The notes below the pieces were generated by a model, which worked only from the letters and a program-made list of their open reading frames with translations, was not told where the DNA came from and did not search any database. This document shows, piece after piece, positions 7,200 to 14,974 of a DNA stretch of 38,601 nucleotides. The stretch spans positions 1-38,601 of the forward strand of contig JALORY010000007.1 of NCBI GenBank assembly GCA_025458675.1. Direction: 5' to 3'. The stretch is from Gammaproteobacteria bacterium. GTDB lineage: Bacteria; Pseudomonadota; Gammaproteobacteria; Chromatiales; Chromatiaceae. Each line of letters opens with the position of its first letter. Within the stretch, counting starts at the first letter, position 1. Both the position numbers and the translations under genes were made by a program.

Positions 7200-9262
7200 T
7201 CGCGGTGGTCGCGGCCCGCGAGCTGCGGGCGTTGTTCGTCTCCACGGTCGCGTGGGCCTGGCTGGCGGCAGGCGCGGGACTGGTCGCCTGGATGGTCTAC
7301 GCTCAGCTCGAGAGCTACCAGCGCCTCGCGCCACGGCTCGGTCTCGCCGACGGCGCCCCGGGCGTGACGGATCTGGTGGCGCTGCCGGGCGTGCAGGCCG
7401 CGGGCCTCGTCGGCCTGCTGCTCGCCCCGCTCGTCGGCATGCGGCTGTTCAGCGACGAGCTGCGGACCGGGCGCATCGCGCTGCTGCTGTCGGCGCCCGT
7501 GTCCGTGACCCGCCTCGTGCTCGGCAAGTTCCTCGGCGCGATGGGGCTGTTCGTCGCGCTCTGGGCGGGGGTCGCTCTCCTCGTCGCCAGCCTCGCGCTA
7601 GGGACGCCGCTCGATGCGGGCAAGCTCGCCGTCGCGCTCGGCGGACTCCTGCTCCTCTACGCGGCCTGCGTGGCCGCGGCGCTTTGGCTGTCGACGATGA
7701 GCAGCCAGCCGGCTGCCGTGGCCGCTGCCACCTACGGGCTCCTGCTGCTGCTCTGGGTGATCGGCCAGACTGCCGACGCCGACAGCGTCCTGCGCGCGAT
7801 CTCACTGGGGTTCCGCTTCGAGCGCCTGCTGTCGGGCGTCCTCCACGCGGAGGACGTCGCCTACTTCGTCGTCCTCGTCGCGACCTTCCTCGGCCTCGCC
7901 GTGGTGCGGCTCGAGGTGCTGCGCGCCGGCACCGGCGTCGGCAGCGCCCGTTGGCTGCCCTGGACGCTGGCGCTGCTGATCTTGGCCGCGGCGGGCCTCG
8001 GCCTGCGCCTGGCGCACCGCTACGGCGGCGCCTGGGACATGAGCGCCGGCGCCCGCCACTCGCTCTCGCCGCAGAGCCAGGCGGTGGCCGACCGCCTCCG
8101 CGCCCCCCTGCGCTTCACCGTGGTCGCGCCCGACTACGGCGGCCTGCGAGCCCCGGTCGACCAGCTCCTGCAGCGCTATCTGCGCGCCGGGCTCGACGCG
8201 GCCGTCGAGCTCGTCGACCCGGACATCCACCCCGAGCGGGCGCGGCAGCTGGGCGCGCGTGGGCCGGTCGAGCTCGTCGTCGAGTACGACGGGCGGACCG
8301 AGCGGGTGAGCGCGCCGTCGGAGCGGTCAGTGACGGCGGCCCTGCAACGTCTCGCGCTCGCCGGCGAACGCTGGGTGGTGGCCGTCGCGGGCCATGGCGA
8401 GGCCGACCTCATCGGCCAGGCGAACTTCGACCTCGGCGAGCTCGGCGCCGCGCTCACCCGTGCCGGGTTCAGGCCCCAGCCGGTGGAGATTGCGACCGCG
8501 GGCGGCATCCCGGACAACGCGGCGATGGTCGTACTCGCCGCGCCGCAGGCCGCGCTGCTGTCCGGCGAGGAGGCGGCGCTCGTCGCGCACCTCGAGCGGG
8601 GCGGCAGCCTGCTCTGGCTGCTGTCGAGCGACCCGGCGATGGATCCGCCCGCGCTGGCCCGGGCGCTGGGGGTGCAGCGTCTGCCCGGCGTCGTGGTGGA
8701 CGCGGCCGCGGCGGCGGTGGGTGCCGACGACCCGACCGTCGCCGTGGTGTCGCGCTACCCGGACGAGCCCGCGGTGCGCAACCTGAGCGTGCTCGCCGTG
8801 TTCCCCAGGGCCGCGGCGCTCGACGTCACCCCTCCCGCGGGCTGGCGGGGCGCATCGCTGCTGCAGACCGGTGCGCAGAGCTGGAACGAGACCGGGCCCC
8901 TGCGTGGCGAGCTGCGCGTCGATGCCGCCGCGGGGGAACGTCGCGGACCGCTCAGCCTCGGCTGGGCCCTCTCCCGGTCGCGGGCGCAGGCCGGCGAGCA
9001 GCGGGTCGTGGTGGTCGGCGACGTCGACTTCCTCAGCAACGCGGTGGTGGGCAACGCCGGCAACCTCGACCTCGGCCTCAACCTCGTCCGCTGGTTGACG
9101 GAGAACGACGCGCTGCTGGACATCCCGCCCCGCGCCGCCCCCGACCTGCGCTTCGATCCGCCGCGCTGGGCCCGCCTGTTGCCGGCCGTGTTCCTGTTCG
9201 GCGTGCCCGTCGGCTGTCTCGCCGCCGGCCTCGGGATCCGCTACGTGCGGAGGCGGCGGTGA
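7196..9262 (+). CDS. fused ABC-2 permease (GldF-like) and GldG-like auxiliary protein
   Basis: One 688-residue frame combines two proteins that are often separate. Residues 1-240 are an ABC-2 permease with about six hydrophobic segments (for example LAAGAGLVAWMVYA, LLAPLVGMRLFSDELRTG, LYAACVAAALWLS). After a further membrane helix (about 255-272), residues 290-640 form the extracytoplasmic GldG/ABC_transp_aux domain, starting with SLSPQSQAVADRL and including VAVAGHGEADL and VVVGDVDFLSN. A final helix (about 660-683) is followed by RYVRRRR. The start is the ATG at 7196, overlapping the ATPase stop. The DUF4340 gene overlaps the end. I see no frameshift scar between the halves. The cargo is unknown; roles in envelope biogenesis or secretion are only suggested by the family. 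Confidence 0.85.
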   Translation: MIAVVAARELRALFVSTVAWAWLAAGAGLVAWMVYAQLESYQRLAPRLGLADGAPGVTDLVALPGVQAAGLVGLLLAPLVGMRLFSDELRTGRIALLLSAPVSVTRLVLGKFLGAMGLFVALWAGVALLVASLALGTPLDAGKLAVALGGLLLLYAACVAAALWLSTMSSQPAAVAAATYGLLLLLWVIGQTADADSVLRAISLGFRFERLLSGVLHAEDVAYFVVLVATFLGLAVVRLEVLRAGTGVGSARWLPWTLALLILAAAGLGLRLAHRYGGAWDMSAGARHSLSPQSQAVADRLRAPLRFTVVAPDYGGLRAPVDQLLQRYLRAGLDAAVELVDPDIHPERARQLGARGPVELVVEYDGRTERVSAPSERSVTAALQRLALAGERWVVAVAGHGEADLIGQANFDLGELGAALTRAGFRPQPVEIATAGGIPDNAAMVVLAAPQAALLSGEEAALVAHLERGGSLLWLLSSDPAMDPPALARALGVQRLPGVVVDAAAAAVGADDPTVAVVSRYPDEPAVRNLSVLAVFPRAAALDVTPPAGWRGASLLQTGAQSWNETGPLRGELRVDAAAGERRGPLSLGWALSRSRAQAGEQRVVVVGDVDFLSNAVVGNAGNLDLGLNLVRWLTENDALLDIPPRAAPDLRFDPPRWARLLPAVFLFGVPVGCLAAGLGIRYVRRRR

Positions 9263-9756
9263 CCCGCCTCGCGCGCGCCAACGTCGCGATGGCCGCGGCG
9301 GTGCTGCTGCTCGCCCTGATCGCCCGGCTGGAGCCCGGGCGCGAGCCTGCGCCCACGCTGGCCGCCCTCACCGACGTGCCGGCCCAGTCCGTGCGCGGGG
9401 TTCGGCTGTTCGACGGCAACGGGCTCGTGCTCGCGCTCGAGCGGGTCGGCGCGCACTGGGAGCTGACGGCGCCGGCCCCGGGGCCGGCGGACGGGGCGCG
9501 GGTCGAGCGCCTGCTCGGTCTCCTCGGCACGCCCAGCCTGCGGAACATCGGCAGGGTGGAGGGCCGGCTCGCGGAGTTCGGCCTCGATCCGCCGGAGCTC
9601 ATCGCCGAGTTCGACGGCATTCCGGTCGCGTTCGGCGGCCTCGATCCGGTCAGCAGGCAGCGCTACGTGAGCTACGGCGGGGAAGTGCACCTGATCGGCG
9701 ACGGGTACCGCCACCACCTGCTCGCGGGCCCCGAGGGGTTCCGCGCGGCCCGCTGA
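9259..9756 (+). CDS. DUF4340-type membrane-anchored protein
   Basis: A 165-residue product starting at GTG 9259, overlapping the stop of the permease/GldG gene by four bases. It has one N-terminal membrane anchor (VAMAAAVLLLALIARL, 9-24). An extracytoplasmic domain follows with the usual DUF4340 pattern: LTDVPAQSVRGVRL, a WELTAPAPGPAD segment and a LAEFGLDPPE segment. DUF4340 proteins regularly accompany GldF/GldG-like transporters, so this is probably the third component. No catalytic residues are apparent. mutM begins seven bases later, probably on the same transcript. Confidence 0.75.
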   Translation: MTRLARANVAMAAAVLLLALIARLEPGREPAPTLAALTDVPAQSVRGVRLFDGNGLVLALERVGAHWELTAPAPGPADGARVERLLGLLGTPSLRNIGRVEGRLAEFGLDPPELIAEFDGIPVAFGGLDPVSRQRYVSYGGEVHLIGDGYRHHLLAGPEGFRAAR

Positions 9757-9763
9757 GGCGCCG

Positions 9764-10576
9764 GTGCCGGAACTGCCCGAGGTCGAGACCACCCGTCGCG
9801 GTGTCGCCCCGCACCTCGTCGGGCGTTCGGTCAGCGGCGTCACCGTGCGCGACCCGCGCCTGCGCTGGCCGGTGCCCGCCGGCCTCGCAGCCCTTCTCGC
9901 CGGGCAGCAACTGCTCGCGGTCGACCGCCGCGCCAAGTACCTGCTGTTCCGCTTCGGGGCCGGGACGATGCTGGTGCACCTCGGCATGTCGGGCAGCCTG
10001 CGCCTCGTGGACGCCGGCGCGTCGCCCGGTCCGCACGACCACGTCGACATCGCGTTCGGCGACCGGGTGCTGCGGCTGCGCGACCCGCGCCGTTTCGGCT
10101 CGGTGCACTGGGTGGGCGGGGACGCGGGCGCGCACCCGCTTCTCGCCAGGCTCGGTCCGGAGCCGCTCCACGCGGCGTTCGGGACCGAGTGGCTGCACGC
10201 ACAGGCCCGCCGGCGCCGGGTCACCGCGAAGGCGCTGCTGATGGACGGTCACGTGGTCGTCGGCGTCGGCAACATCTACGCGAACGAGGCGCTGTTCCGC
10301 GCGGGGGTGCGGCCGACGCGCCGCTCGAACCGCCTCACCCGGGCCGACTGCGAGCGGCTGGTGACGGCGGTCAAGGCCGTCCTGACCGAGGCGATCCGGC
10401 ACGGCGGGACGACGCTGCGCGACTTCGTGCGCGAGGACGGGCAGCCCGGCTACTTCCGCATCGAGCTGATGGCCTACGGCCGGGGCGGTGAGCCGTGCCC
10501 GCGCTGCGGCACGGCGATGAAGGCCTCGCGGTTGGGGCAACGCGCCACCGTCTACTGCCCGCGCTGCCAGCGCTAG
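9764..10576 (+). CDS. mutM: formamidopyrimidine-DNA glycosylase / AP lyase
   Basis: Removes oxidised purines such as 8-oxoguanine and FapyG from DNA and cleaves the resulting abasic site by beta,delta-elimination. The product is 270 residues. The N-terminus PELPEVET gives the catalytic Pro1 and Glu2 after Met removal. K58 (in RRAKYLLF) is the conserved lysine. The helix-two-turn-helix contains VGVGNIYANEALFRAG. The C-terminal zinc finger is complete: C245-x2-C248 and C265-x2-C268. The start is GTG at 9764, fixed by the obligatory PELPE. It follows the transporter genes by seven bases and converges on the mepK-like gene across a hairpin. Confidence 0.97.
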   Translation: MPELPEVETTRRGVAPHLVGRSVSGVTVRDPRLRWPVPAGLAALLAGQQLLAVDRRAKYLLFRFGAGTMLVHLGMSGSLRLVDAGASPGPHDHVDIAFGDRVLRLRDPRRFGSVHWVGGDAGAHPLLARLGPEPLHAAFGTEWLHAQARRRRVTAKALLMDGHVVVGVGNIYANEALFRAGVRPTRRSNRLTRADCERLVTAVKAVLTEAIRHGGTTLRDFVREDGQPGYFRIELMAYGRGGEPCPRCGTAMKASRLGQRATVYCPRCQR

Positions 10577-10592
10577 CGGGGGATCAAGAAAA

Positions 10593-10618
10593 CGGCGGCC
10601 GGGTCGCCCCGGCCGCCG
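10593..10618 (-). terminator. terminator between mutM and the mepK-like gene
   Basis: A perfect 11-base-pair stem (CGGCGGCCGGG / CCCGGCCGCCG) with a 4-base loop. Read on the minus strand it is followed by TTTTCTTG, so it is a proper intrinsic terminator for the mepK-like transcript. On the plus strand, after mutM, there is no T run, but the hairpin probably still helps end that transcript. Confidence 0.8.
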
Positions 10619-10645
10619 CCTGAATCGAAACGCTTCGCCCCGGCC

Positions 10646-11491
10646 CTACGCGGACCAGTTGCGCACGTCGCCGGAGTCGAGGTGCACGAAGCCCGACCCC
10701 GGGTAGTAGCCGACGCCGCCCCGCGCCAGGTGATTCGCGGCCTTGCTGACGTAGGAGAGGGACACCCCCGGCAGCTTGATGTCCACCGCCCGGCCGTCCA
10801 TGTGCAGGCTGCGCCTGGCCACGCCGTAGCCGTAGTCGCTCATCGCGAACAGCGAGGCGTTGGTGAGCGGCGAGCGATAGGCCGACACGATCTCGAACGG
10901 GCGGTAGGCGCCGGTCAGCCGATTCACCATGAACAGGGTGTCGAGCAGCTCCGGGTCGATGATCTTGACCTTGTCCATGCGCCAGTCGCGCAGCAGCAGG
11001 TTGATCTCGAACAGGGCGTCCGCCTGGTACTGGCCGTTCACGAAATACGGAATGTCGCGGCCCTTCTCCCCGGTGTTGAGGATGTCGAAGGACAGGCTGC
11101 GGACCGCTTGCGACGCCAGATCGACGTCCCGCGGCACGAAGCCGCGGTCGGGCATGGCGTAGCCCCGGTTCCGGCCGGCGATGCGCGTGTGCACCCGCGA
11201 GTGCGCGTACCGGTTCTGCTTGCCCGACGCGCCGAGCTGCTTCGCGTACTTGGCGTTTGCCCCCGACTTGGAGCCCTTGGCCGCCGCGCCGGCCGACGCG
11301 GTCTTGGCTGCGCGGGTGCTCTTGGAAGTGGCTGCGGTCCGGGTGCCGGAGCCGCCCGTCTTGATCGACTTCACGGCCTTTGCGGACTTGTCCGCCTTGG
11401 TGCCGTTCTTGGTGGCTGCGAGCAGGGGGAGAGAGGCCCCGGCGAGAGAAAGACCCGCCAGAAGGGCCTTCAGCAGGTATCGTCTTTCCAC
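10646..11491 (-). CDS. MepK-like (YcbK/DUF882) peptidoglycan endopeptidase with basic linker
   Basis: A 281-residue exported protein of the DUF882/peptidase M15-like family. E. coli MepK (YcbK) of this family cleaves 3-3 crosslinks in peptidoglycan. A signal peptide (LLKALLAGLSLAGASLPLLA) ends near residue 26. Residues 27-100 are a low-complexity Lys/Ala/Ser/Thr/Gly segment. The catalytic domain (about 125-281) carries SAYRSPLTN (203-211), the zinc site SLHMDGRAVDI (H230, D237) and GGVGYYPGSGFVHLD (H270). The start is GTG at 11491 with GGAGG upstream. E. coli MepK lacks the basic linker and is about 180 residues. The gene lies 63 bases after the ldtD-like gene that makes 3-3 crosslinks, the same pairing as ycbB-ycbK in E. 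coli. Confidence 0.88.
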   Translation of the reverse strand: MERRYLLKALLAGLSLAGASLPLLAATKNGTKADKSAKAVKSIKTGGSGTRTAATSKSTRAAKTASAGAAAKGSKSGANAKYAKQLGASGKQNRYAHSRVHTRIAGRNRGYAMPDRGFVPRDVDLASQAVRSLSFDILNTGEKGRDIPYFVNGQYQADALFEINLLLRDWRMDKVKIIDPELLDTLFMVNRLTGAYRPFEIVSAYRSPLTNASLFAMSDYGYGVARRSLHMDGRAVDIKLPGVSLSYVSKAANHLARGGVGYYPGSGFVHLDSGDVRNWSA

Positions 11492-11554
11492 TTGTCCTCC
11501 GCTTCTTCTATCGCTCAGGCACGTTTGCCTGCCCGACGGGGCCCTGCCCCGGCA

Positions 11555-13294
11555 TCAGGCGCCGTGCGCTTCTGTAATCGTCGGCTCCTTCGGCATCTCG
11601 TCCGCAGGCGGGCGGCTGCCGCGAGCGGTCCGGATGCTACCACGAAAAACGGCCGGCTTGCGCATCTCGTTCAGCACCAGCCGGTCCTGGTCGTAGACGT
11701 CGTTCTTGAACGTGACCCGGCCGTGGTCGTCCACGTCGACCGTCCAATAAAGGATCAGCACCGGCACCTGCTTGCGCAGCATCACGGTTCGGGTGCCACC
11801 CTTGGCGATCGCCGCCTCGATCTGCTCGCGCGACCAGTTCTTGGGGTCGTCGAGCAGCAGCTCGGCGAGCTCGAGCGGCTTGTCGATCCGGATGCAGCCG
11901 GAGCTGAAGGCCCGCTCGGCGCGCCCGAAGTAGGCCTTCTTGGGCGTGTCGTGCATGTAGACCGCGTGCCGGTTCGGGAAGTTGAACTTCACCTTGCCCA
12001 GCGAGTTGCCGGCCCCCGAATCCTGCCGCAGCACGTAGGGGAAGTTCTTCCCGCTGTACCGGCTCCAGTCGATCTCGTAGGGGTCGAGCTCGTTGCGGTC
12101 GCGGTCCAGGACGCGCAGGCCCTTCTTCACCACGACCTCGGGGTCGTGCTTCGCGGCGGGGATGATGTCCTGGTCGAGGACGGTCGGCGGCACCGTCCAC
12201 GTCGGATTGAATACGAGGTCGGTGAACCGCGACTGCAGGACGGGGGTCTTGCGCAGCGGCTGGCCGACCTGCGCCCGGCTCTCCCAGACGACCTTGCCGT
12301 CGCGGACGAAGACCGCCGTGTAGCCGGCGATGTCCACGACCACGTAGGTGTCGCGCAGGGCGTGCAGCGCCCAGCGCGCCCGCTCGAGGTTGACGCGGAG
12401 CTGATCGACGCGCTGCGCGGCGCTGACGTTCATGGCGACCACGGTCTTGCGGCCGATCTCGCCGTCGCTGCCGAGGCCGTGCCGTGCCTGGAAGGCCTTG
12501 ACGGCCTCGACGAGGCCGGGGTCGTAGACGTCGCTCGTCGGCGCGCCGGCGGCGAGCTCGCCGGTGACCTTGAGGCGCGCCCGCACCTGCCGAATGCGCG
12601 GGCTCTCCTCGCCGGGCTTGAGGGTGGGTCCGTCGGCGACCGTCGGCCAGCCGCCGCGCGCCGCGAGCTCGCGGTACTGGCCGAGCGCCTTCACGAGGCG
12701 CTGGTACGGGGGGTAGGTCGGGATCGCCCGCTCCACCAGGGCCTTCACCTCGCCGCGCTGCAGCGCGCCCCCGACCTCGGCCACCGGGTCCGGCGTCTGG
12801 GGGCGGACGCTCCAGTCCGCGTAGACCCGCACGGGGTCTATCCGGCCGTAGTGCAGGTGCTCGACCAGCCGCACCAGGCTGTCGCTCAGGGCGATGTCCC
12901 GGTCGGCCTGTTCCTCGACGGTGCCGGGCTGCCCCGCCCGCAGCGCCCGCAGCGCCTGTTCGGCCGTGTCGAGCCGGTAATCCTTGGGGTCGAGGCCGTT
13001 CTGGTCGGCGATCTGCAGGGCCGCGATCAGCTCCTCAATCGGCGCCGCGCTGCTCCACACCGGCGCGTACCCGCGCTGCTCGTACAGGGCGGGCAGCACC
13101 TCCTTCGCGGTGACCGGACCACCGTCCGCCACCAGCGCCGCGCCCGTGGCGAGCTGCGTCATCTTCTGGCGGAGGTTGTCGCGCACGTCCGCGGCCTGGG
13201 CGCCCGCCGCCAGCAGCAGCAGCCCGAGCCACGCGAAGGCGTGTCGGGCGCGGGGCCGACGGGGCGGCGTCGGGGGCGAGGTGACGGAGCTCAT
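11555..13294 (-). CDS. L,D-transpeptidase, YcbB/LdtD type
   Basis: A 579-residue exported enzyme that forms meso-DAP to meso-DAP (3-3) crosslinks in peptidoglycan. The signal peptide has the core FAWLGLLLLAAGAQA, ending near residue 35. A scaffold domain follows, then a peptidoglycan-binding repeat at about 230-290 (RIRQVRARLKV and VKAFQARHGLGSDGEIG). The YkuD catalytic domain spans about 315-500 with H448 (YMHDTP) and the nucleophile C467 in SSGCIRIDKP. The start is ATG at 13294. Homologues in E. coli (LdtD) are about 615 residues. It precedes the mepK-like gene on the same strand, pairing crosslink formation with crosslink cleavage. Confidence 0.93.
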   Translation of the reverse strand: MSSVTSPPTPPRRPRARHAFAWLGLLLLAAGAQAADVRDNLRQKMTQLATGAALVADGGPVTAKEVLPALYEQRGYAPVWSSAAPIEELIAALQIADQNGLDPKDYRLDTAEQALRALRAGQPGTVEEQADRDIALSDSLVRLVEHLHYGRIDPVRVYADWSVRPQTPDPVAEVGGALQRGEVKALVERAIPTYPPYQRLVKALGQYRELAARGGWPTVADGPTLKPGEESPRIRQVRARLKVTGELAAGAPTSDVYDPGLVEAVKAFQARHGLGSDGEIGRKTVVAMNVSAAQRVDQLRVNLERARWALHALRDTYVVVDIAGYTAVFVRDGKVVWESRAQVGQPLRKTPVLQSRFTDLVFNPTWTVPPTVLDQDIIPAAKHDPEVVVKKGLRVLDRDRNELDPYEIDWSRYSGKNFPYVLRQDSGAGNSLGKVKFNFPNRHAVYMHDTPKKAYFGRAERAFSSGCIRIDKPLELAELLLDDPKNWSREQIEAAIAKGGTRTVMLRKQVPVLILYWTVDVDDHGRVTFKNDVYDQDRLVLNEMRKPAVFRGSIRTARGSRPPADEMPKEPTITEAHGA

Positions 13295-13428
13295 GGGCTG
13301 GCGGGGCCCTGCTGGGCAGTCCTGGGCCTTCAGTGTAGTCGGGGACTGGTGCGCAACACCAGAAGAAATTTAGCATTTTTCCGGCGGGTGGGCGGACGAG
13401 GCGTCCTTCGCCCGCCGCGCGCGGGGGC

Positions 13429-14076
13429 TCAGGGGCGCACGCCGTAGCGCGCGCGGTAGGCCTCGATCGCCTGGAGGTGGTCGCCCGCCCCGGCGCGGTC
13501 GGCGAGGAACGCGACGAGGTCGTCGAGGCGCACGATCGCGGCGACCGGCATGCCGTAGGCGGCCTGGACTTCCTGCACCGCGGACAGCGCCGTCTGGCCC
13601 CGCTCCTGGCGGTCGAGCGCGATGACGACCCCGGCGGGCGTCGCACCGAGGGCGCGAATGATCTCCACCGACTCGCGCACGGACGTGCCGGCCGAGATCA
13701 CGTCGTCGATGATCAGCACGCGCCCGGCGAGGGAGTGGCCGACGATGACGCCGCCCTCGCCGTGGTCCTTCGCCTCCTTGCGGTTGAAGGCGTAGCCGAC
13801 GTCGCGGCCGTGGCTGTCCGACAGCGCGGCCGCCGTGACGGCGGCGAGGGGGATCCCCTTGTAGGCAGGGCCGTAGAGGACGTCGAACTCGATCTGCGCG
13901 TCGACGATGGCCTGGGCGTAGTAGCGGCCGAGCCGTGCCAGCGCGGCGCCGGTGTTGAAGAGGCCGGCATTGAAGAAGTAGGGGCTCAGGCGCCCCGACT
14001 TGAGCGTGAACTCGCCGAACCGCAGCACGCCCACGCGCAGGGCGAAGTCGATGAACTCGCGCTGGTAGTCACGCAT
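13429..14076 (-). CDS. pyrE: orotate phosphoribosyltransferase
   Basis: Transfers ribose-5-phosphate from PRPP to orotate, giving OMP in pyrimidine synthesis. The product is 215 residues: [13 protein letters not shown] at the start, the [14 protein letters not shown] segment (23-36), catalytic lysines in [13 protein letters not shown] (K100, K103) and the PRPP loop [13 protein letters not shown] (120-132). I chose the ATG at 14076 because it reproduces the family N-terminus; the frame continues upstream without similarity. It is divergent from the exonuclease III-type gene, exactly as pyrE and crc are arranged in Pseudomonas. Confidence 0.97.
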   Translation of the reverse strand: MRDYQREFIDFALRVGVLRFGEFTLKSGRLSPYFFNAGLFNTGAALARLGRYYAQAIVDAQIEFDVLYGPAYKGIPLAAVTAAALSDSHGRDVGYAFNRKEAKDHGEGGVIVGHSLAGRVLIIDDVISAGTSVRESVEIIRALGATPAGVVIALDRQERGQTALSAVQEVQAAYGMPVAAIVRLDDLVAFLADRAGAGDHLQAIEAYRARYGVRP

Positions 14077-14194
14077 GACGGGGCTCCGGTGAAGGCGCGC
14101 GCATTGTCGTGCGCCCCCCGGCCGGCGCGCAACCGTGCGCGGTCGCCAAAGGGGCGGCGTGACGCTACAGTGCCGCGACCTCTCGGGAGCCCCG

Positions 14195-14974
14195 GTGCGC
14201 CTGATCACGCTCAACGTCAACGGCATCCGCTCGGCCGCGCGCAAGGGGTTCTACGCCTGGCTGGTGCGCCAGCGGGCCGACGTGGTCTGCCTGCAGGAGA
14301 TCCGGGCGGACCACGCCCTGCTCGCGGACCGCGCCTTCCGCCCGCCGTCGCTGCAGGCGCACTTCTTTCCGGCCCGGCGCAAGGGCTACGCCGGCGTCGC
14401 CGTCTATGCCCGGCGCACGCCCGACGACGTGCAGGTCGGTCTCGGCAGCGGGTACGAGGACCTCGACGCCGAAGGTCGCTACCTCGAGCTGCGCTTCGGC
14501 AACCTGTCGGTCGCGTCCGTGTACCTGCCGTCCGGTTCCTCCGGCCCGCACCGCCAGGCCGCCAAATTCGACTTCATGGCCCGGTTCCTGCCGTTCCTCG
14601 AGCGCCTGCGGGCGAGCGGGCGCGAGGTCGCCGTGTGCGGCGACTGGAACATCGCGCACCGTCCCATCGACCTGAGGAACTGGCGGTCGAACCAGAAGAA
14701 CTCGGGGTTCCTGCCGGAGGAGCGGGCCTGGCTGGACGAGGTGCTCGGGCGGGTAGGCTTCGTCGACGCGTTCCGCCGGGTCGACCCGCGGCCGGACCAG
14801 TACACGTGGTGGTCGAATCGTGGCCGGGCGTGGGAGAAGAACGTGGGCTGGCGCATCGACTACCAGGTGGTCACGCCGGACCTCGCGGCGAGGGCGCAGT
14901 CCGCCCGCATCTACAAGGAGCGGCGCTTCTCGGACCACGCACCGCTGGTCATGGACTATGACGGGCCGCTCTGA
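14195..14974 (+). CDS. exonuclease III-type AP endonuclease in the crc position
   Basis: A 259-residue EEP-superfamily nuclease that would cut abasic sites and remove 3' blocked termini. Catalytic residues are all present: N7 (NVNGIRSA), E35 (CLQEIRAD), Y110 (VYLPSGSS), D150 and N152 (GDWNIAH), D222 (RIDYQVVTP), D247 and H248 (SDHAPL). Length and position beside divergent pyrE match Pseudomonas Crc, a nuclease-dead RNA-binding relative acting with Hfq in catabolite repression. Crc has lost the Glu, Asp-Trp-Asn and Ser-Asp-His residues kept here. I therefore call this an active nuclease of the lineage from which Crc derived. The start is GTG at 14195 ([10 protein letters not shown]). The next gene overlaps its end by 17 bases. 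Confidence 0.92.
   Translation: MRLITLNVNGIRSAARKGFYAWLVRQRADVVCLQEIRADHALLADRAFRPPSLQAHFFPARRKGYAGVAVYARRTPDDVQVGLGSGYEDLDAEGRYLELRFGNLSVASVYLPSGSSGPHRQAAKFDFMARFLPFLERLRASGREVAVCGDWNIAHRPIDLRNWRSNQKNSGFLPEERAWLDEVLGRVGFVDAFRRVDPRPDQYTWWSNRGRAWEKNVGWRIDYQVVTPDLAARAQSARIYKERRFSDHAPLVMDYDGPL

Noticed and set aside
9259-9756. Reading the DUF4340 gene as the end of a larger 834-residue protein starting at 7252
   Set aside because: The upstream part of that frame is a shadow of the permease/GldG gene. The overlapping GTG start with a membrane anchor directly behind it fits the family.
13295-13428. Promoter upstream of the ldtD-like gene
   Set aside because: There is an AT-rich patch with a short CTGGTG/CACCAG hairpin, but the best box pair (TTGCGC and TACACT) is only 13 bases apart, which is too short.
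10682-13447. Plus-strand open frame of about 920 codons antisense to the mepK-like and ldtD-like genes
   Set aside because: Composition is that of a GC-rich shadow frame; both minus-strand genes have complete catalytic motifs and signal peptides.
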